From Rhizobium laguerreae (GTDB lineage Bacteria > Pseudomonadota > Alphaproteobacteria > Rhizobiales > Rhizobiaceae): 64,000 nt of DNA. Numbering within the stretch: the stretch's first letter is position 1; each line of letters begins with the position of its first letter. The DNA lies in the NCBI RefSeq assembly GCF_002008165.1, contig NZ_MRDM01000010.1, positions 306,541 to 370,540 of the forward strand, read 5' to 3'. The notes beneath the pieces are model-generated. The model had not been told where the DNA came from. It made no database searches and was given only the letters and a program-made list of their open reading frames with translations. This document shows positions 26,618 through 35,938 of this stretch, one piece after another. The position numbers and the translations under genes are program-made.

Positions 26618-26664
26618 TTCAGGGTCCGGGCCGCTCCGGCTTTCGAAGCGGCCCGCCTTTTTGC

Positions 26665-27942
26665 TTATTGGAAGACGGCGTTAGGATTATCCAAGCTGTC
26701 GGAACCTTCAAGCTGGACCGTGCCGAGATCGAGTGCAGCAATAACGCGCTGCACCGATTTCGTCTGGTCGATCAACCCGTCGATGGCGGCCTGGACGACG
26801 GCGTTGCCGTCCTTGTTGCCTTCGCCGATCATCTGATCGTACTTTTCGACCGTCTCGCCGCGCTTTGCCATGGCATTCATCGCATCGAGCGTCTTGTTGA
26901 GCTTGGCTTCCACTTCGGCATCGAGCGCCTTGTCCTTGGCTGCCACCAGATCGTGCAGCGACGGGCCGCTGAGCTTGGTGCCGTCGACGCGGGTATAGTT
27001 GCCGGTATAGGCGGCAGCGATGCCGATCGCGTCATTGAGATGCGAGTTGTAGGTATTGTCCGAGAAGCAATCATGCTCTTCTTCCGGATCGTGCAGCAAG
27101 AGGCCGAGCTTCATGCGCTCGCCGGCAAGCTCGCCGTAGGAAAGCGAACCCATGCCCGTCAGGATCGCGACGAGGCCGGCTTTCGGATCAGCTTCGACAT
27201 TCTTCGTCGCAGCACCATCCGGCTTCCAGTTGCCAGTCATTTCCTGCAGGTCGGAAACGAGCAGGGTGGAGGCGGACTTCAGATACTCGGCGCGGCGGTC
27301 GCAATTGCCGTGCGTGCAGTTCTTGAGGTCGTAATCGGTTGCTGGGCGGTCGCCGGCGCCAGGGCCCGTGCCGTTCAGATCCTGACCCCAGAGCAGGAAT
27401 TCGATGGCATGATAGCCGGTCGCGACATTGGCTTCGATGCCGCCGGCCTCGGCCAGCGTGCCGGAAAGGAATTCCGGCGTCAGCTTGGAGGCGTCGACAT
27501 CCTTGCCGTCGATCTTGATCGTCTTGTTGGCGATGACATTTGCCACATAGAGAGAATTTTCGTCGCTCTCGGTGCCGTAGGAGGCATCGACATAATCGAT
27601 CAGGCCTTCATCGAGCGGCCACGCGTTGACCTTGCCTTCCCAGTCGTCGACGATCGGATTGCCGAAGCGATAGACTTCCGTCTGCTGGTAGGGGACGCGC
27701 GCCTTGATCCAGGCGTCCCTGGCGGCATTGAGCGTCGCGTCGGTCGGCGCCTTCAGGAAGGCGTCGATCGCAGCATCGAGCGCCTTGGCCGTCGTCAGCG
27801 AATCCTCGTATTTCGCATGCGCCACGTCGGCATAGTGTTTCACCACGCTAGCGGCATCGGTCTCGGCATGCACGGGAAGGGCGAGCAGGGCTGCGGGGGC
27901 GATCGCCAGCACGGCTGCGCGGAATTTGCGGTTGAGCGTCAT
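26665..27942 (-). CDS. irpA: Imelysin-family iron-regulated protein (IrpA-like)
   Basis: A 425-residue protein with a Sec signal peptide ending near HAE, followed by a full imelysin domain. The metal-site motif GxHxxE is intact (GYHAIEFLLWGQD), and a Cys pair is present in NCTHGNC. IrpA-type proteins are induced by iron limitation and located in the periplasm. AGGAGAGG precedes the ATG at 27942. It is the first gene of a four-gene operon (irpA, DUF1111, imelysin, DUF1513). An inverted repeat resembling the Irr box lies about 85 bases upstream. Confidence 0.92.
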   Translation of the reverse strand: MTLNRKFRAAVLAIAPAALLALPVHAETDAASVVKHYADVAHAKYEDSLTTAKALDAAIDAFLKAPTDATLNAARDAWIKARVPYQQTEVYRFGNPIVDDWEGKVNAWPLDEGLIDYVDASYGTESDENSLYVANVIANKTIKIDGKDVDASKLTPEFLSGTLAEAGGIEANVATGYHAIEFLLWGQDLNGTGPGAGDRPATDYDLKNCTHGNCDRRAEYLKSASTLLVSDLQEMTGNWKPDGAATKNVEADPKAGLVAILTGMGSLSYGELAGERMKLGLLLHDPEEEHDCFSDNTYNSHLNDAIGIAAAYTGNYTRVDGTKLSGPSLHDLVAAKDKALDAEVEAKLNKTLDAMNAMAKRGETVEKYDQMIGEGNKDGNAVVQAAIDGLIDQTKSVQRVIAALDLGTVQLEGSDSLDNPNAVFQ

Positions 27943-28024
27943 GATCCTCTCCTGTGACGGGATTTTCCGTCTAATCGGGCTCCGTCTCTTCGCGCAAAAG
28001 CAAACTTGTGTCAAACGCTCTAGT

Positions 28025-28039
28025 TTGGAATGGTTTTAA
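28025..28039 (-). promoter_or_regulatory. Possible Irr (ICE-type) operator of the imelysin operon
   Basis: TTGGAATGGTTTTAA is an imperfect inverted repeat in which each half is one base from TTAGAA, with a 3-base spacer, as in rhizobial Irr-binding ICE motifs. It is about 83 bases upstream of irpA, a position suited to iron-dependent control. I found no clear RirA-type box. The match is by eye only. Confidence 0.35.
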
Positions 28040-28181
28040 GGATGCAGAGCCGGTGCCCGCACTGCCGTTGTCGAACGGCATCTACTTGAAAAATCGGCGG
28101 CAACCACGCCAACTCACGCGCTCAGCGCAGCCTTATTCCGCCGCGGCATCATGATGCGTTGTCGACGGCCGCTAAACCCCG

Positions 28182-29471
28182 TCAGCCTTTGCGCTGCATA
28201 CGGCAGAAGAAGAAGCCGTCCGTGTCGGTAGAGGCGGGCGTCAGGGTGACCGTCAGCCCGTCGGAAGAATGCGGACGCGGGGCATCCTTGCCGAACAGGG
28301 CTTCCCAGGCGGGCAGGGCACTGACGAGTTGAAAGTCAGGATTATCAGCCGTGAAGCGGCGCGCCTGCTCCTCGTTTTCCTGGGGCAGGACCGAGCAGGT
28401 CACATAGACCAGATCGCCGCCTGATTTGACGAAGCCGCTCGCCTGCGCCAGCGCGTCCTGCTGCTGGGCGGTGCGCTCGTCGAGGTTCTTCGCCGTCAGC
28501 CGCCACTTCGTGTCGGGGCGGCGGCGCCACGTGCCGGTGCCGGTGCAGGGCGCGTCGACCAGCACCTTGTCGCAGCGTCCGGCAAGGGCGGAAAGCGCCC
28601 TGGCGTCGTCATGCACCTGGACATTGCGCGTGCCCGCCCGCTTCAGCCGCTCGATGATCGGCGCCAGCCGTTTCCGATCGGCGTCATAGGCGTGAACCTG
28701 TCCCTTGTTCTGCATGGCGGCCGCCATGGCGAGCGTCTTGCCGCCGCCGCCGGCGCAATAGTCGAGAACCTGTTCGCCGTCGTGGGCGAGCACCAGGTCG
28801 GCGACGATCTGCGATCCCTCGTCCTGAACTTCGAACCAGCCTTTCTGGAACGAAAGCTCGGCTGTCACGTTGGGAAGACGCGAGGCGCCTTCGCCAGCGG
28901 CAATCCGGATGCCGTAGCGGGCGATCTTCGCTGCATGCGCGTTGGCTCTTTCGAGCGCCTTGACGACCTTGTCGCGGGAGGCCTTGAGGCTGTTGGCGCG
29001 CAGATCGAGCGTCGGGCGGGCGGCGAGCGCCTGTGCCTCCGCAAGCCAGGCGGCGCCGAAGGCCTGTTCGAAGGAGGGTTGGACCCATTCGGGAATATCG
29101 CCGCGGATATGCGGCGGCGCATCGTCGAGCGAGCGGCTTTGAAAGGCCGCAACAGCGTCGGTCGAAAGCGGTGCCGGCGCAAACTTGTCATCCGCCAGCT
29201 CAGTGGCAAGACTGTCAGGTGAAAAACCCCATTGGCGGAACATGACGGCATGGGCAATGGCCGCGGCACTGTCGTCATCCATCAGCCAGGCATGGGAAAG
29301 CCGCATGCGCAGTGCGTCATAGACGATGTTGCCGATCGCAGCACGATCGCCGGAGCCGGCGAAGCGGTGCGCGAGGCCCCAGTCCTTCAGCGCGTCGGCG
29401 ACGGGCCGCTTGCGGGCGTCGATGTCCGCGAGCACAGAAATCGCCCCTTCGAGGCGGCCGCCCAGACGCAT
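28182..29471 (-). CDS. RsmB/NSUN-family RNA m5C methyltransferase
   Basis: A 429-residue SAM-dependent RNA cytosine-5 methyltransferase. The N-terminal part (about 10-75) resembles the NusB-like RNA-binding domain of RsmB. The catalytic domain has the SAM loop DYCAGGGGKTLAMAA, motif IV DAPCTGTGTWRRRPD and motif VI VTCSVLPQENEEQ with the two conserved Cys. The expected substrate is 16S rRNA C967 if truly RsmB; NSUN relatives modify other sites. Monocistronic, with ATG at 29471. Confidence 0.9.
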   Translation of the reverse strand: MRLGGRLEGAISVLADIDARKRPVADALKDWGLAHRFAGSGDRAAIGNIVYDALRMRLSHAWLMDDDSAAAIAHAVMFRQWGFSPDSLATELADDKFAPAPLSTDAVAAFQSRSLDDAPPHIRGDIPEWVQPSFEQAFGAAWLAEAQALAARPTLDLRANSLKASRDKVVKALERANAHAAKIARYGIRIAAGEGASRLPNVTAELSFQKGWFEVQDEGSQIVADLVLAHDGEQVLDYCAGGGGKTLAMAAAMQNKGQVHAYDADRKRLAPIIERLKRAGTRNVQVHDDARALSALAGRCDKVLVDAPCTGTGTWRRRPDTKWRLTAKNLDERTAQQQDALAQASGFVKSGGDLVYVTCSVLPQENEEQARRFTADNPDFQLVSALPAWEALFGKDAPRPHSSDGLTVTLTPASTDTDGFFFCRMQRKG

Positions 29472-29614
29472 TCACATGTCTCCTGTTGCCGTAGCGTGTG
29501 AACGACCAGCGCAAACGCGAGTGTCACGCAGTCAATTGTTCACAAGTCTCAACCGGGTGGTAACCGCGATTGACGGCAAGAGCAAGCGCCGCTTCCGGCG
29601 CGTCAGTGCCGGCC

Positions 29615-29977
29615 TCAGCCGATGACCTGGTAGCAGACTTTCGCAGTGCCGGAGCTCACCATGCCGATATTCTGCGCGGCGGCGCGCGACAGGTCGATTA
29701 CACGACCACGGATGAACGGACCACGATCGTTGATACGAACGACGACGGTGCGGCCATTGTTGCGGTTGGTGACCTTCACCTTGGTGCCGAAAGCAAGCGA
29801 ACGATGCGCGGCAGTCAAGATGGCAGGATTCATACGTTCCCCGGAAGCAGTTTTGGAGCGAAGTGCGTACCATGAAGCACCGCCACAACCATTGCCAGCA
29901 AAACCTTCCGCCGGAAGCATGGAAGAACAGGCTGCAATAGTTACAGCGGCGATAATAGAACGACGTATTTTCTTCAA
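29615..29977 (-). CDS. RlpA-like double-psi beta-barrel secreted protein
   Basis: A 120-residue secreted protein consisting of a signal peptide ([23 protein letters not shown], cleavage near GFA) and an RlpA-like double-psi beta-barrel. The barrel shows [34 protein letters not shown] and [20 protein letters not shown]. No SPOR domain is present, so it is the short version. I chose the TTG at 29977 because it starts a textbook signal peptide and follows GAGGGA; the TTG at 30007 is poorer. A role in peptidoglycan cleavage or septation is inferred from the family. Confidence 0.85.
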   Translation of the reverse strand: MKKIRRSIIAAVTIAACSSMLPAEGFAGNGCGGASWYALRSKTASGERMNPAILTAAHRSLAFGTKVKVTNRNNGRTVVVRINDRGPFIRGRVIDLSRAAAQNIGMVSSGTAKVCYQVIG

Positions 29978-30384
29978 AACAGAGTATCCCTCAACTATTG
30001 AACTCAACGCCCTTGCAGGCGGCGGGGCTTAAATCTGTGAAAAAGTGGCGAAAAAGTGCCGCGTCTGTTCACGGAATATTACAATCGGTAACATTCGTGA
30101 GTGTGATGCCGGGATTTCAGGATTGCGCGTCGCGCCCAAGTGTGGAAAAAACCCAATAAAATCAGTTAGAATCCGAACGAATTTTCCAAAGGGATAATTA
30201 ACGCAATGGCGTTCACGAAAATCGCGAAAATATTTTTCTGATTTCGCCATATTTGCTGCCACATTTGGGCAAATTCAAAGGCCGTTAACCATAAGATGCG
30301 GCGAAAATTGTCCGGCCAAAGCGGGAAAGTAGGAATTTCCTACTCATTATGGGTGAGCGTATCCGTCGCAAACAGGACTGAGTT
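29978..30384. other. AT-rich upstream region of the rlpA-like gene
   Basis: A 407-base gap with A/T-rich runs unlike the surrounding coding DNA, probably the promoter and a long leader of the leftward rlpA-like gene. It includes a TTAACCAT element (about 30283-30290) resembling a CtrA half-site and the palindrome at 30328. The weak reading frame at 30029-30262 (minus) is not credible. Confidence 0.45.
30328..30344. promoter_or_regulatory. 17-bp perfect palindrome
   Basis: AGTAGGAATTTCCTACT is symmetric about its central T. It lies 40 bases after the 3' end of the epimerase-like gene and about 350 bases upstream of the rlpA-like gene. It has the form of a dimeric regulator operator; the regulator is unknown. 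Confidence 0.5.
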
Positions 30385-31257
30385 CTACTCCCCACGCCAG
30401 CGGCCATCCTGCCACAATTGCGCAAGCGACATAGGATAGTTCGGGAAGGAGAATTCGAAGCCGGCAGCCTTCAGTTTCGCATTCGAAACCCGCTTGTTCT
30501 CGCCGTAGAAAGTGCGCGCCATCGGCGTCAGTTCGGCGGTCTCGAATGCCTGCTCCGGCGGCGGTTCGACGCCCATCAGGCGGGCGGCCTCGACGATCAC
30601 ATCCTGCGGCGGGCCGGGCCGGTCGTCGGTGACATTATAGATGCCACCGAGGCCGCGCTCCGACAGGAAGCGTGTCGACGCGCCGATATCCTCGACGCGG
30701 ATGCGGTTGAACACCTGGTCCTTCTTGATCAGCCGTCGCGCCGTACCCTTGTCCAGATTGCAGAAGGCGTTGCGGCCCGGTCCATAGATGCCGGAAAGGC
30801 GAAGCACCGCCGCCGGCACGCCGCGCTCCCGGCCCATCGCCAGCCAGCCCTCTTCCGCCTCGAGCCGCTCGGTCGACCGCCCGGAAACCGGCACGCACGG
30901 CGTTTCCTCGCTCACCCAGGCGCCCTGGTGATCGCCATAGACGCCGACGGTGGAGAGATAACCGACCCATTCCAGCTTCGGCAGCAGGCGTGCGCCGTCT
31001 TTTTCAAGCAACCGCAGCAGAGGGTCGGCCTTTCCAGGGGCGATCGATTGGACCAGATGGGTGGCGCCTTCCAAAGCCTGGCGGAGCCTCTCTTCCATGC
31101 TCTCGCCGTCAAAAAGGAATGCTTCGATGCCGTTTTCGCGGAGCGCATCCATCTTCTCAGGCGAGCGCGTGGTGCCGGAAACCCGCACGCCGTCGCCGGC
31201 AAAGGCCTTGGCGATTGCCGTGCCGGAATACCCGCAGCCAAATATCATCACGTGCAT
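30385..31257 (-). CDS. NAD(P)-dependent epimerase/dehydratase-family protein
   Basis: A 290-residue extended-SDR/Rossmann protein. The N-terminal nucleotide-binding motif is FGCGYSGTAIAKAF. YLSTVGVYGDHQG holds the Ser/Thr region, but the YxxxK pair is not evident; the Tyr of VYG may serve. LRLSGIYGPGRNAF is the usual post-catalytic block. The start at 31257 overlaps the queG stop by one base (TGATG), so translation is coupled to queG. The substrate is unknown. Confidence 0.85.
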   Translation of the reverse strand: MHVMIFGCGYSGTAIAKAFAGDGVRVSGTTRSPEKMDALRENGIEAFLFDGESMEERLRQALEGATHLVQSIAPGKADPLLRLLEKDGARLLPKLEWVGYLSTVGVYGDHQGAWVSEETPCVPVSGRSTERLEAEEGWLAMGRERGVPAAVLRLSGIYGPGRNAFCNLDKGTARRLIKKDQVFNRIRVEDIGASTRFLSERGLGGIYNVTDDRPGPPQDVIVEAARLMGVEPPPEQAFETAELTPMARTFYGENKRVSNAKLKAAGFEFSFPNYPMSLAQLWQDGRWRGE

Positions 31258-32414
31258 CAGCCCACTCCCGCTAATCGCCATTCGTTCAAAACGTCGTCGT
31301 CTCTCTCATCCGTCCTTCGTGCGGCAAAGGCCGCAAATTCGCCAGCCTCCATCAGCCGCGAAAGCGCCCAGACCGCCATGCCGCGCACCACGGGCGAGGG
31401 ATCGTCCGAAAGCAGGCGACATGGCCCGACGAGCACCTTGTCGCCGGAATTGCCGGCGGCGATCAGCACATTGCGGATGAAACGGTCGCGGCCGATCCGC
31501 TTCACCGGCGAGCCGCTGAAAAAGGCCCGGAAGGCGGCATCGTCGAGTGTCAGCAGAAAGGCGATCGACGGCTCCTTCAGATCTTCCCGCGCCTTGAGTT
31601 TCATCTCGGAGGCGGAGCTTGCGAACTTGTTCCAGGGACAGGCGGCAAGACAGTCGTCGCAGCCATAGATGCGATTGCCGATCAGCCCGCGCAAATCGGC
31701 GTCGATCGGCCCCTTGTGCTCGATGGTGAGATAGGAGATGCAGCGCCGCGCATCGATTTGGTAAGGCGCCGGGAAGGCAGCCGTCGGACAGATGTCGAGG
31801 CAGGCGCGGCAGGAGCCGCAATGATCGGTTTCCGCTTCATCGATCACGAGATCCGCGGTGGTGAACATCGTGCCGAGGAACAGCCAGGAGCCATGAACGC
31901 GGCTGACGAGATTGGTGTGTTTGCCCTGCCAGCCGAGTCCGGCTGCCTCCGCTAAGGGCTTTTCCATCACCGGCGCCGTATCGACGAAGACCTTCACATC
32001 GGCGCCCGCCCGCGCCGCAAAGCGCGTGGCGATCTCCTTCAGCCGGCCCTTGATGACGTCGTGATAATCGCGGTTGCGGGCATAGACCGAAATCGCTGCC
32101 TTGTCCGGCTTGTCGAGAATGCCGCGGGGATCTTCATCCGGGGCGTAATTGAGGCCGAAGACGACAACGGAGCGCACCTCGCTCCACAGCGTGCGCGGAT
32201 CGCCGCGCCGATCGCGCGTCTCCGCCATCCAGTCCATCGTCCCGTGGCGCCCGGCATCGATGAACTGGCCGAGGCGCTCCTTGGCTTCAGTGATCGCATC
32301 CGGGCGCGTGATGCGGCAGAGATCGAAGCCCTTGGCGGCAGATTCCGCCCGGACGAACTCGGTCAAATTGTCGCGGCGGCGGCGCTCTTTGTCATCATTG
32401 TCAGCTTCGGGCAT
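31257..32414 (-). CDS. queG: Epoxyqueuosine reductase
   Basis: A 385-residue cobalamin-dependent iron-sulfur enzyme that reduces epoxyqueuosine to queuosine in tRNA. Two [4Fe-4S] sites are intact: [12 protein letters not shown] and [15 protein letters not shown]-terminal blocks and the HxGPI region ([12 protein letters not shown]) match QueG. A C-terminal HEAT-like tail is expected and present (about 50 residues). The gene is coupled to the epimerase-like gene and lies 12 bases downstream of a GST gene. Confidence 0.96.
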   Translation of the reverse strand: MPEADNDDKERRRRDNLTEFVRAESAAKGFDLCRITRPDAITEAKERLGQFIDAGRHGTMDWMAETRDRRGDPRTLWSEVRSVVVFGLNYAPDEDPRGILDKPDKAAISVYARNRDYHDVIKGRLKEIATRFAARAGADVKVFVDTAPVMEKPLAEAAGLGWQGKHTNLVSRVHGSWLFLGTMFTTADLVIDEAETDHCGSCRACLDICPTAAFPAPYQIDARRCISYLTIEHKGPIDADLRGLIGNRIYGCDDCLAACPWNKFASSASEMKLKAREDLKEPSIAFLLTLDDAAFRAFFSGSPVKRIGRDRFIRNVLIAAGNSGDKVLVGPCRLLSDDPSPVVRGMAVWALSRLMEAGEFAAFAARRTDERDDDVLNEWRLAGVG

Positions 32415-32426
32415 GAAGAGCCCTCG

Positions 32427-33119
32427 TCAGAAATCCAGATCGGCATAGTGTGAAACCGGTGTCAGGCCGCGCACGCGCTCGGTCAGCATCGGCCGGAAGG
32501 ACGGACGCGACTTCAGCCGCTGGTACCAGTCCTTGACGACGGGCGAATCCGCCCACTCGATCTCGCCAAGATAGTCGAGGATCGAGATCGAGGCCGCGGC
32601 GGCAAGGTCGGCATAGCTCATCCGCTCGCCGGCCAGCCACTGACGCGAGCCGGCAAGCCAGGTGAGATAGCGCATATGCTGGCGGATATTCGCGCGAGCC
32701 GTGCGCAAAACCTTCGAATCCGGCGCTCCGCCGCCCTGATCGGCGCTCATCTGCAACTTATAGACACGCTCGCGCGCGAGCGGCTTGGTCACGTCGTTTT
32801 CCATCTTCTGCATGAACCATTCGGTCAGCCGGCGGATTTCGGCTCGCTGGAAAGGGTCTTCGGCGAGCAGCCGCCGGTCGCGCTTCAAGACGCCGTGCGT
32901 CTCATCCAGATATTCGGAAATAACGCTCGCGCCGCAAAGCGCGCGCATGCTGTCGTCGACATAAACAGGCAGCGTGCCGGCCGGATTGAGCGCCAGGAAA
33001 TCCCGGCGTTTCTCCCATGTCTGCTCTTCGATCAGATCCGCCTGATAGCCGTATTCCGCCAGGATCAGCCGGACGAAGCGAGATGCGGATGACATGGGAT
33101 GATGATAAAGCGTGGGCAT
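32427..33119 (-). CDS. Glutathione S-transferase family protein
   Basis: A 230-residue two-domain GST. The thioredoxin-like N-terminal domain reads LYHHPMSSASRFVRLILAEY and LNPAGTLPVYVDD with the cis-Pro. The helical C-terminal domain ends with the family block WLAGERMSYADLAAAASISI. Ser near residue 10-11 probably activates glutathione. The gene starts the queG unit (12-base gap). The substrate is not predictable. Confidence 0.92.
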   Translation of the reverse strand: MPTLYHHPMSSASRFVRLILAEYGYQADLIEEQTWEKRRDFLALNPAGTLPVYVDDSMRALCGASVISEYLDETHGVLKRDRRLLAEDPFQRAEIRRLTEWFMQKMENDVTKPLARERVYKLQMSADQGGGAPDSKVLRTARANIRQHMRYLTWLAGSRQWLAGERMSYADLAAAASISILDYLGEIEWADSPVVKDWYQRLKSRPSFRPMLTERVRGLTPVSHYADLDF

Positions 33120-33347
33120 CGATACTCGGGCGTTGTGATTGCTGTTACAGGACTGTGTGGCAGCTCGATTATAGCGCCCTAGTCATGACTCATTGGTTGA
33201 AGCTATAGGAGCTTGGCCCCGCCAATACAAGCGAATCGGATTTTACGCCGTCTGACGATGGCGAAACACGGTCTAACGAATGTGGAAACGGCGGCCTGAT
33301 CGACCCAAGCGTTCAGGCCCGGCCGAACTTTAAACCGGAGACAATGT

Positions 33348-34145
33348 ATGGATTATATAAGTGCTATCATTCTCGGTATCATAGAGGGGATCACCGAGTT
33401 TCTGCCGATCTCGAGCACCGGCCATCTGATCATTGCGGAGCAATGGCTCGGCCACCGGTCGGACATGTTCAACATCGTCATCCAGGCAGGCGCCATCCTC
33501 GCCGTCACCATCATTTACTGGCGTCGTCTGGTGGATCTGGTGCTCGGCTGGCGCGACCCGATCAATCGTGATTATGCCGCCAAGCTGATCGTTGCCTTTC
33601 TCATCACCGCCATTCTCGGACTGGTCGTCAAGAAGCTCGGCTTTGAACTGCCGGAAACTGCGACGCCGATCGCCTGGGCGCTGATCATCGGCGGTATCTG
33701 GATGATCTTTGCCGAGTGGGCCGCCGCCCGCAGGCCGCCCCATAAAGAGATCACCTGGCTTGTCGCCATCCTGGTCGGCATCGCCCAGATCGTTGCCGGC
33801 GTCTTCCCGGGAACGTCGCGCTCCGGCGCCACGATTTTCGTCGCCATGCTGGCAGGCACGGGCAACCGCGCTGCGGCGACCGAATTCGCCTTTCTCGTCG
33901 GCATACCCACGATGTACGCCGCAAGCGGCTATGAATTGCTGAAGACGTTCCGAGATGGCGGAGCGGCGGGCGAAGACTGGACGGCGCTCGGCATCGCCTT
34001 CGTCGTGTCCACGATCGTCGCTTTCATCGCCGTCAAATGGCTGCTGGCCTATATCAGAAGCAACCGGTTTACGCTGTTTGCCATCTACCGCATCATTCTC
34101 GGTGTTTTGCTGCTCGGCATGGCCGCGACCGGCTTGATTGCCTGA
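33348..34145 (+). CDS. uppP: Undecaprenyl-diphosphatase (UppP/BacA)
   Basis: A 265-residue inner-membrane enzyme with about eight spans that dephosphorylates undecaprenyl diphosphate for cell-wall lipid carrier recycling. Catalytic motifs are IEGITEFLPISSTGHLI at the start and VFPGTSRSGATIFVAMLAG in the middle. GGAGACA precedes the ATG at 33348. It is divergent from the GST/queG unit and followed by a long hairpin. Confidence 0.97.
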   Translation: MDYISAIILGIIEGITEFLPISSTGHLIIAEQWLGHRSDMFNIVIQAGAILAVTIIYWRRLVDLVLGWRDPINRDYAAKLIVAFLITAILGLVVKKLGFELPETATPIAWALIIGGIWMIFAEWAAARRPPHKEITWLVAILVGIAQIVAGVFPGTSRSGATIFVAMLAGTGNRAAATEFAFLVGIPTMYAASGYELLKTFRDGGAAGEDWTALGIAFVVSTIVAFIAVKWLLAYIRSNRFTLFAIYRIILGVLLLGMAATGLIA

Positions 34146-34160
34146 GACATCCGTCCTGCA

Positions 34161-34192
34161 TTGCATTCGCGCAACTCCCGGCGCGAATGCAA
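34161..34192 (+). terminator. 12-bp hairpin after uppP
   Basis: TTGCATTCGCGC (34161-34172) and GCGCGAATGCAA (34181-34192) are perfect inverted copies with an 8-base loop, 15 bases after the uppP stop. There is no T-tract, so it may act as an mRNA 3'-end stabiliser or Rho-linked stop. Confidence 0.55.
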
Positions 34193-34389
34193 ATGCCCCG
34201 TCGGACTCCGAACAGGCACTCTGTTGCCGGCAGAAGCCGCCAATCTTTCAGATAGGCGATATTGAGAGGATAAGTGCCCGCCGCCGCTTGAAGCAGGCAG
34301 GGCTGAGCGTTCATTGTGAACGCGCTATTTCAGGCGTTCCGATGACTGCTTGCTGGGAGCAGGATGCCGGCGCAGGGCCGGGCTTTTCG

Positions 34390-34542
34390 TCAATGGATGA
34401 TCGAGGCCGTAGAGCAAGGATCGACGCCGTAGGCCGGCGAGCAATCGCCCTTTACCGCCGCGACCGAACCGGGCGCAACGAAAGAGCCTGCAAGGATAAC
34501 CAGCGCCGCACACGCAAACAGGAGCGCGATTGACTTGCCCAT
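34390..34542 (-). CDS. Small secreted or membrane-anchored protein, 50 aa
   Basis: A 50-residue protein with a classic signal-like N-terminus (MGKSIALLFACAALVILAGS) followed by a short Cys-containing tail (DCSPAYGVDPC). The ATG at 34542 has AAAGG 9 bases upstream, which separates it from the longer reading starting at 34641. After cleavage only about 22 residues with two Cys would remain, suited to a disulfide-bonded peptide. No family is recognised. Confidence 0.5.
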   Translation of the reverse strand: MGKSIALLFACAALVILAGSFVAPGSVAAVKGDCSPAYGVDPCSTASIIH

Positions 34543-34846
34543 TGAGAATTGCCTTTCACAGTGATTGCCGCGCGCGACCGCAGGCGTTGAGTCCGTTGGA
34601 AGACGCGCGGGTTTGGTAGTCAGTGGAATGGCAAATAGCAATAAACGTTCCTGCTAAATTTGGCGTTAATTCCACAAAAAATCCGATGCGTCTTTTATGC
34701 AACGCTACTGAATATGCCGAGCACCAAAACACTTCAAACTTGCGCCGGGTTTTGCAGGACACGGCAAGGCCAAAAGGCCGCCCGCGGCATCCGCAGACGG
34801 CCAAGTCTCATCGGCTGAGAAAAGCCTCATCGTCTGGAAAAGATGG
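34543..34846. other. Intergenic stretch without a gene
   Basis: A 304-base gap between the 50-residue gene and the 3' end of the NDUFA9-like gene. The middle is AT-rich and probably holds the small gene's promoter. GC-rich inverted bits near 34770-34800 may end the transcript from the right. No open frame is credible. Confidence 0.4.
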
Positions 34847-35827
34847 TCAGGCGGCCTTGCCGGTGCCGGTGTACTGGCCGTGAGGACGATAGTGCACGAG
34901 ATAGGAGCCGAGTACCGATGCCACCATCGTGGGCGCAATGCCGAGGCCCTTCAGCGTGCGGCCTTCCGCCTCGGCTTCCGGGGAGACGACATTGTCGCGC
35001 TTCAGCATGCGCACCTGGTCCGGCGTGATCGGCGGCGTGATAAAGGGGACCAGCGAAGCGATGCTGCCGATCATCGAAGCGATGCCGAAGGGCAGGGATA
35101 CCAGCGGGTTCTTGCGGCACGTTACCTTCAGCATCGTCTCGAGACATTCGCGGAAGCTCAGCACCTCAGGCCCGCCAAGCTCATAGACCTTGCCGCCGGC
35201 GACCTTGCCGTCGACGGCGCGGGCGACAGCCTCGGCGACATCCTCGACATAGACAGGCTGGAATTTCGTCTTGCCGCCGCCGACGAGCGGCAGGATCGGC
35301 GACATGCGCGCCATCTCGGCAAACTTGTTGAAGAAGCTGTCCTCCGGTCCGAAGACGATCGACGGACGGAAGATCACTGCATCGGGCTTGACCGAGAGGA
35401 TGGCCGTTTCGGCACGACCCTTGGTGCGGCCATAGTCGGAATCGGATTTCGCGTCGGCGCCGATCGCCGAAATATGCGTCAGCGTCGCACCTGCGCCGCG
35501 CGCCGCCTCGGCAATCGCACGGCCGCCGAATTCCTGCACGGCGTCGAAAGTGTTGCGGCCGGTCTCATGCAGAATGCCGACGCAGTTGACGACGTGGCTC
35601 GCACCGTCGACGGCGCGGTCGATCGAGCTGCGATAGCGCAGGTTCGCCTGCACGAAGGAGATCTGGCCGACATTGCCGAGCGGCTGCAGGAAACCGGCGA
35701 GATCGGGACGGCGCACGGCGACGCGGATGTTATAGCCGCGCTTGGCCAGCGCCCGAACCACGTGCCTGCCGACGAAGCCGGACCCTCCGAACACGGTGAC
35801 GAGCGGCGGCAGGTTGGCAAGGGTCAT
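34847..35827 (-). CDS. NDUFA9-like NAD(P)H-binding protein
   Basis: A 326-residue atypical SDR protein of the complex I NDUFA9 subunit group. TVFGGSGFVGRHVVRALAKRGY is the dinucleotide-binding opening, HISAIGADAKSDSDYGRTKG carries the modified Tyr/Lys region, and FRPSIVFGPEDSFFNKFA is the family block. In alphaproteobacteria such proteins are linked to complex I assembly or to ubiquinone pathways; direct function here is unproven. It is at the downstream end of the leftward pmtA-pyrF group, 111 bases after the DUF1330 gene. Confidence 0.9.
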   Translation of the reverse strand: MTLANLPPLVTVFGGSGFVGRHVVRALAKRGYNIRVAVRRPDLAGFLQPLGNVGQISFVQANLRYRSSIDRAVDGASHVVNCVGILHETGRNTFDAVQEFGGRAIAEAARGAGATLTHISAIGADAKSDSDYGRTKGRAETAILSVKPDAVIFRPSIVFGPEDSFFNKFAEMARMSPILPLVGGGKTKFQPVYVEDVAEAVARAVDGKVAGGKVYELGGPEVLSFRECLETMLKVTCRKNPLVSLPFGIASMIGSIASLVPFITPPITPDQVRMLKRDNVVSPEAEAEGRTLKGLGIAPTMVASVLGSYLVHYRPHGQYTGTGKAA

Positions 35828-35938
35828 GGCAGGCTCCTCGAAAGGCTTTGCGGATGCTGAATTGGCTCTCGTCTTAGCCGAATCCCTGCGCGACGGGAAG
35901 GCCCATCACGCCGTCAGTTTTTGCGAACGCGAAGTTGC

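Noticed and set aside
30029..30262. 77-codon minus-strand frame upstream of the rlpA-like gene
   Set aside because: Basic, Phe-rich, no ribosome site, in AT-rich DNA; likely leader sequence.
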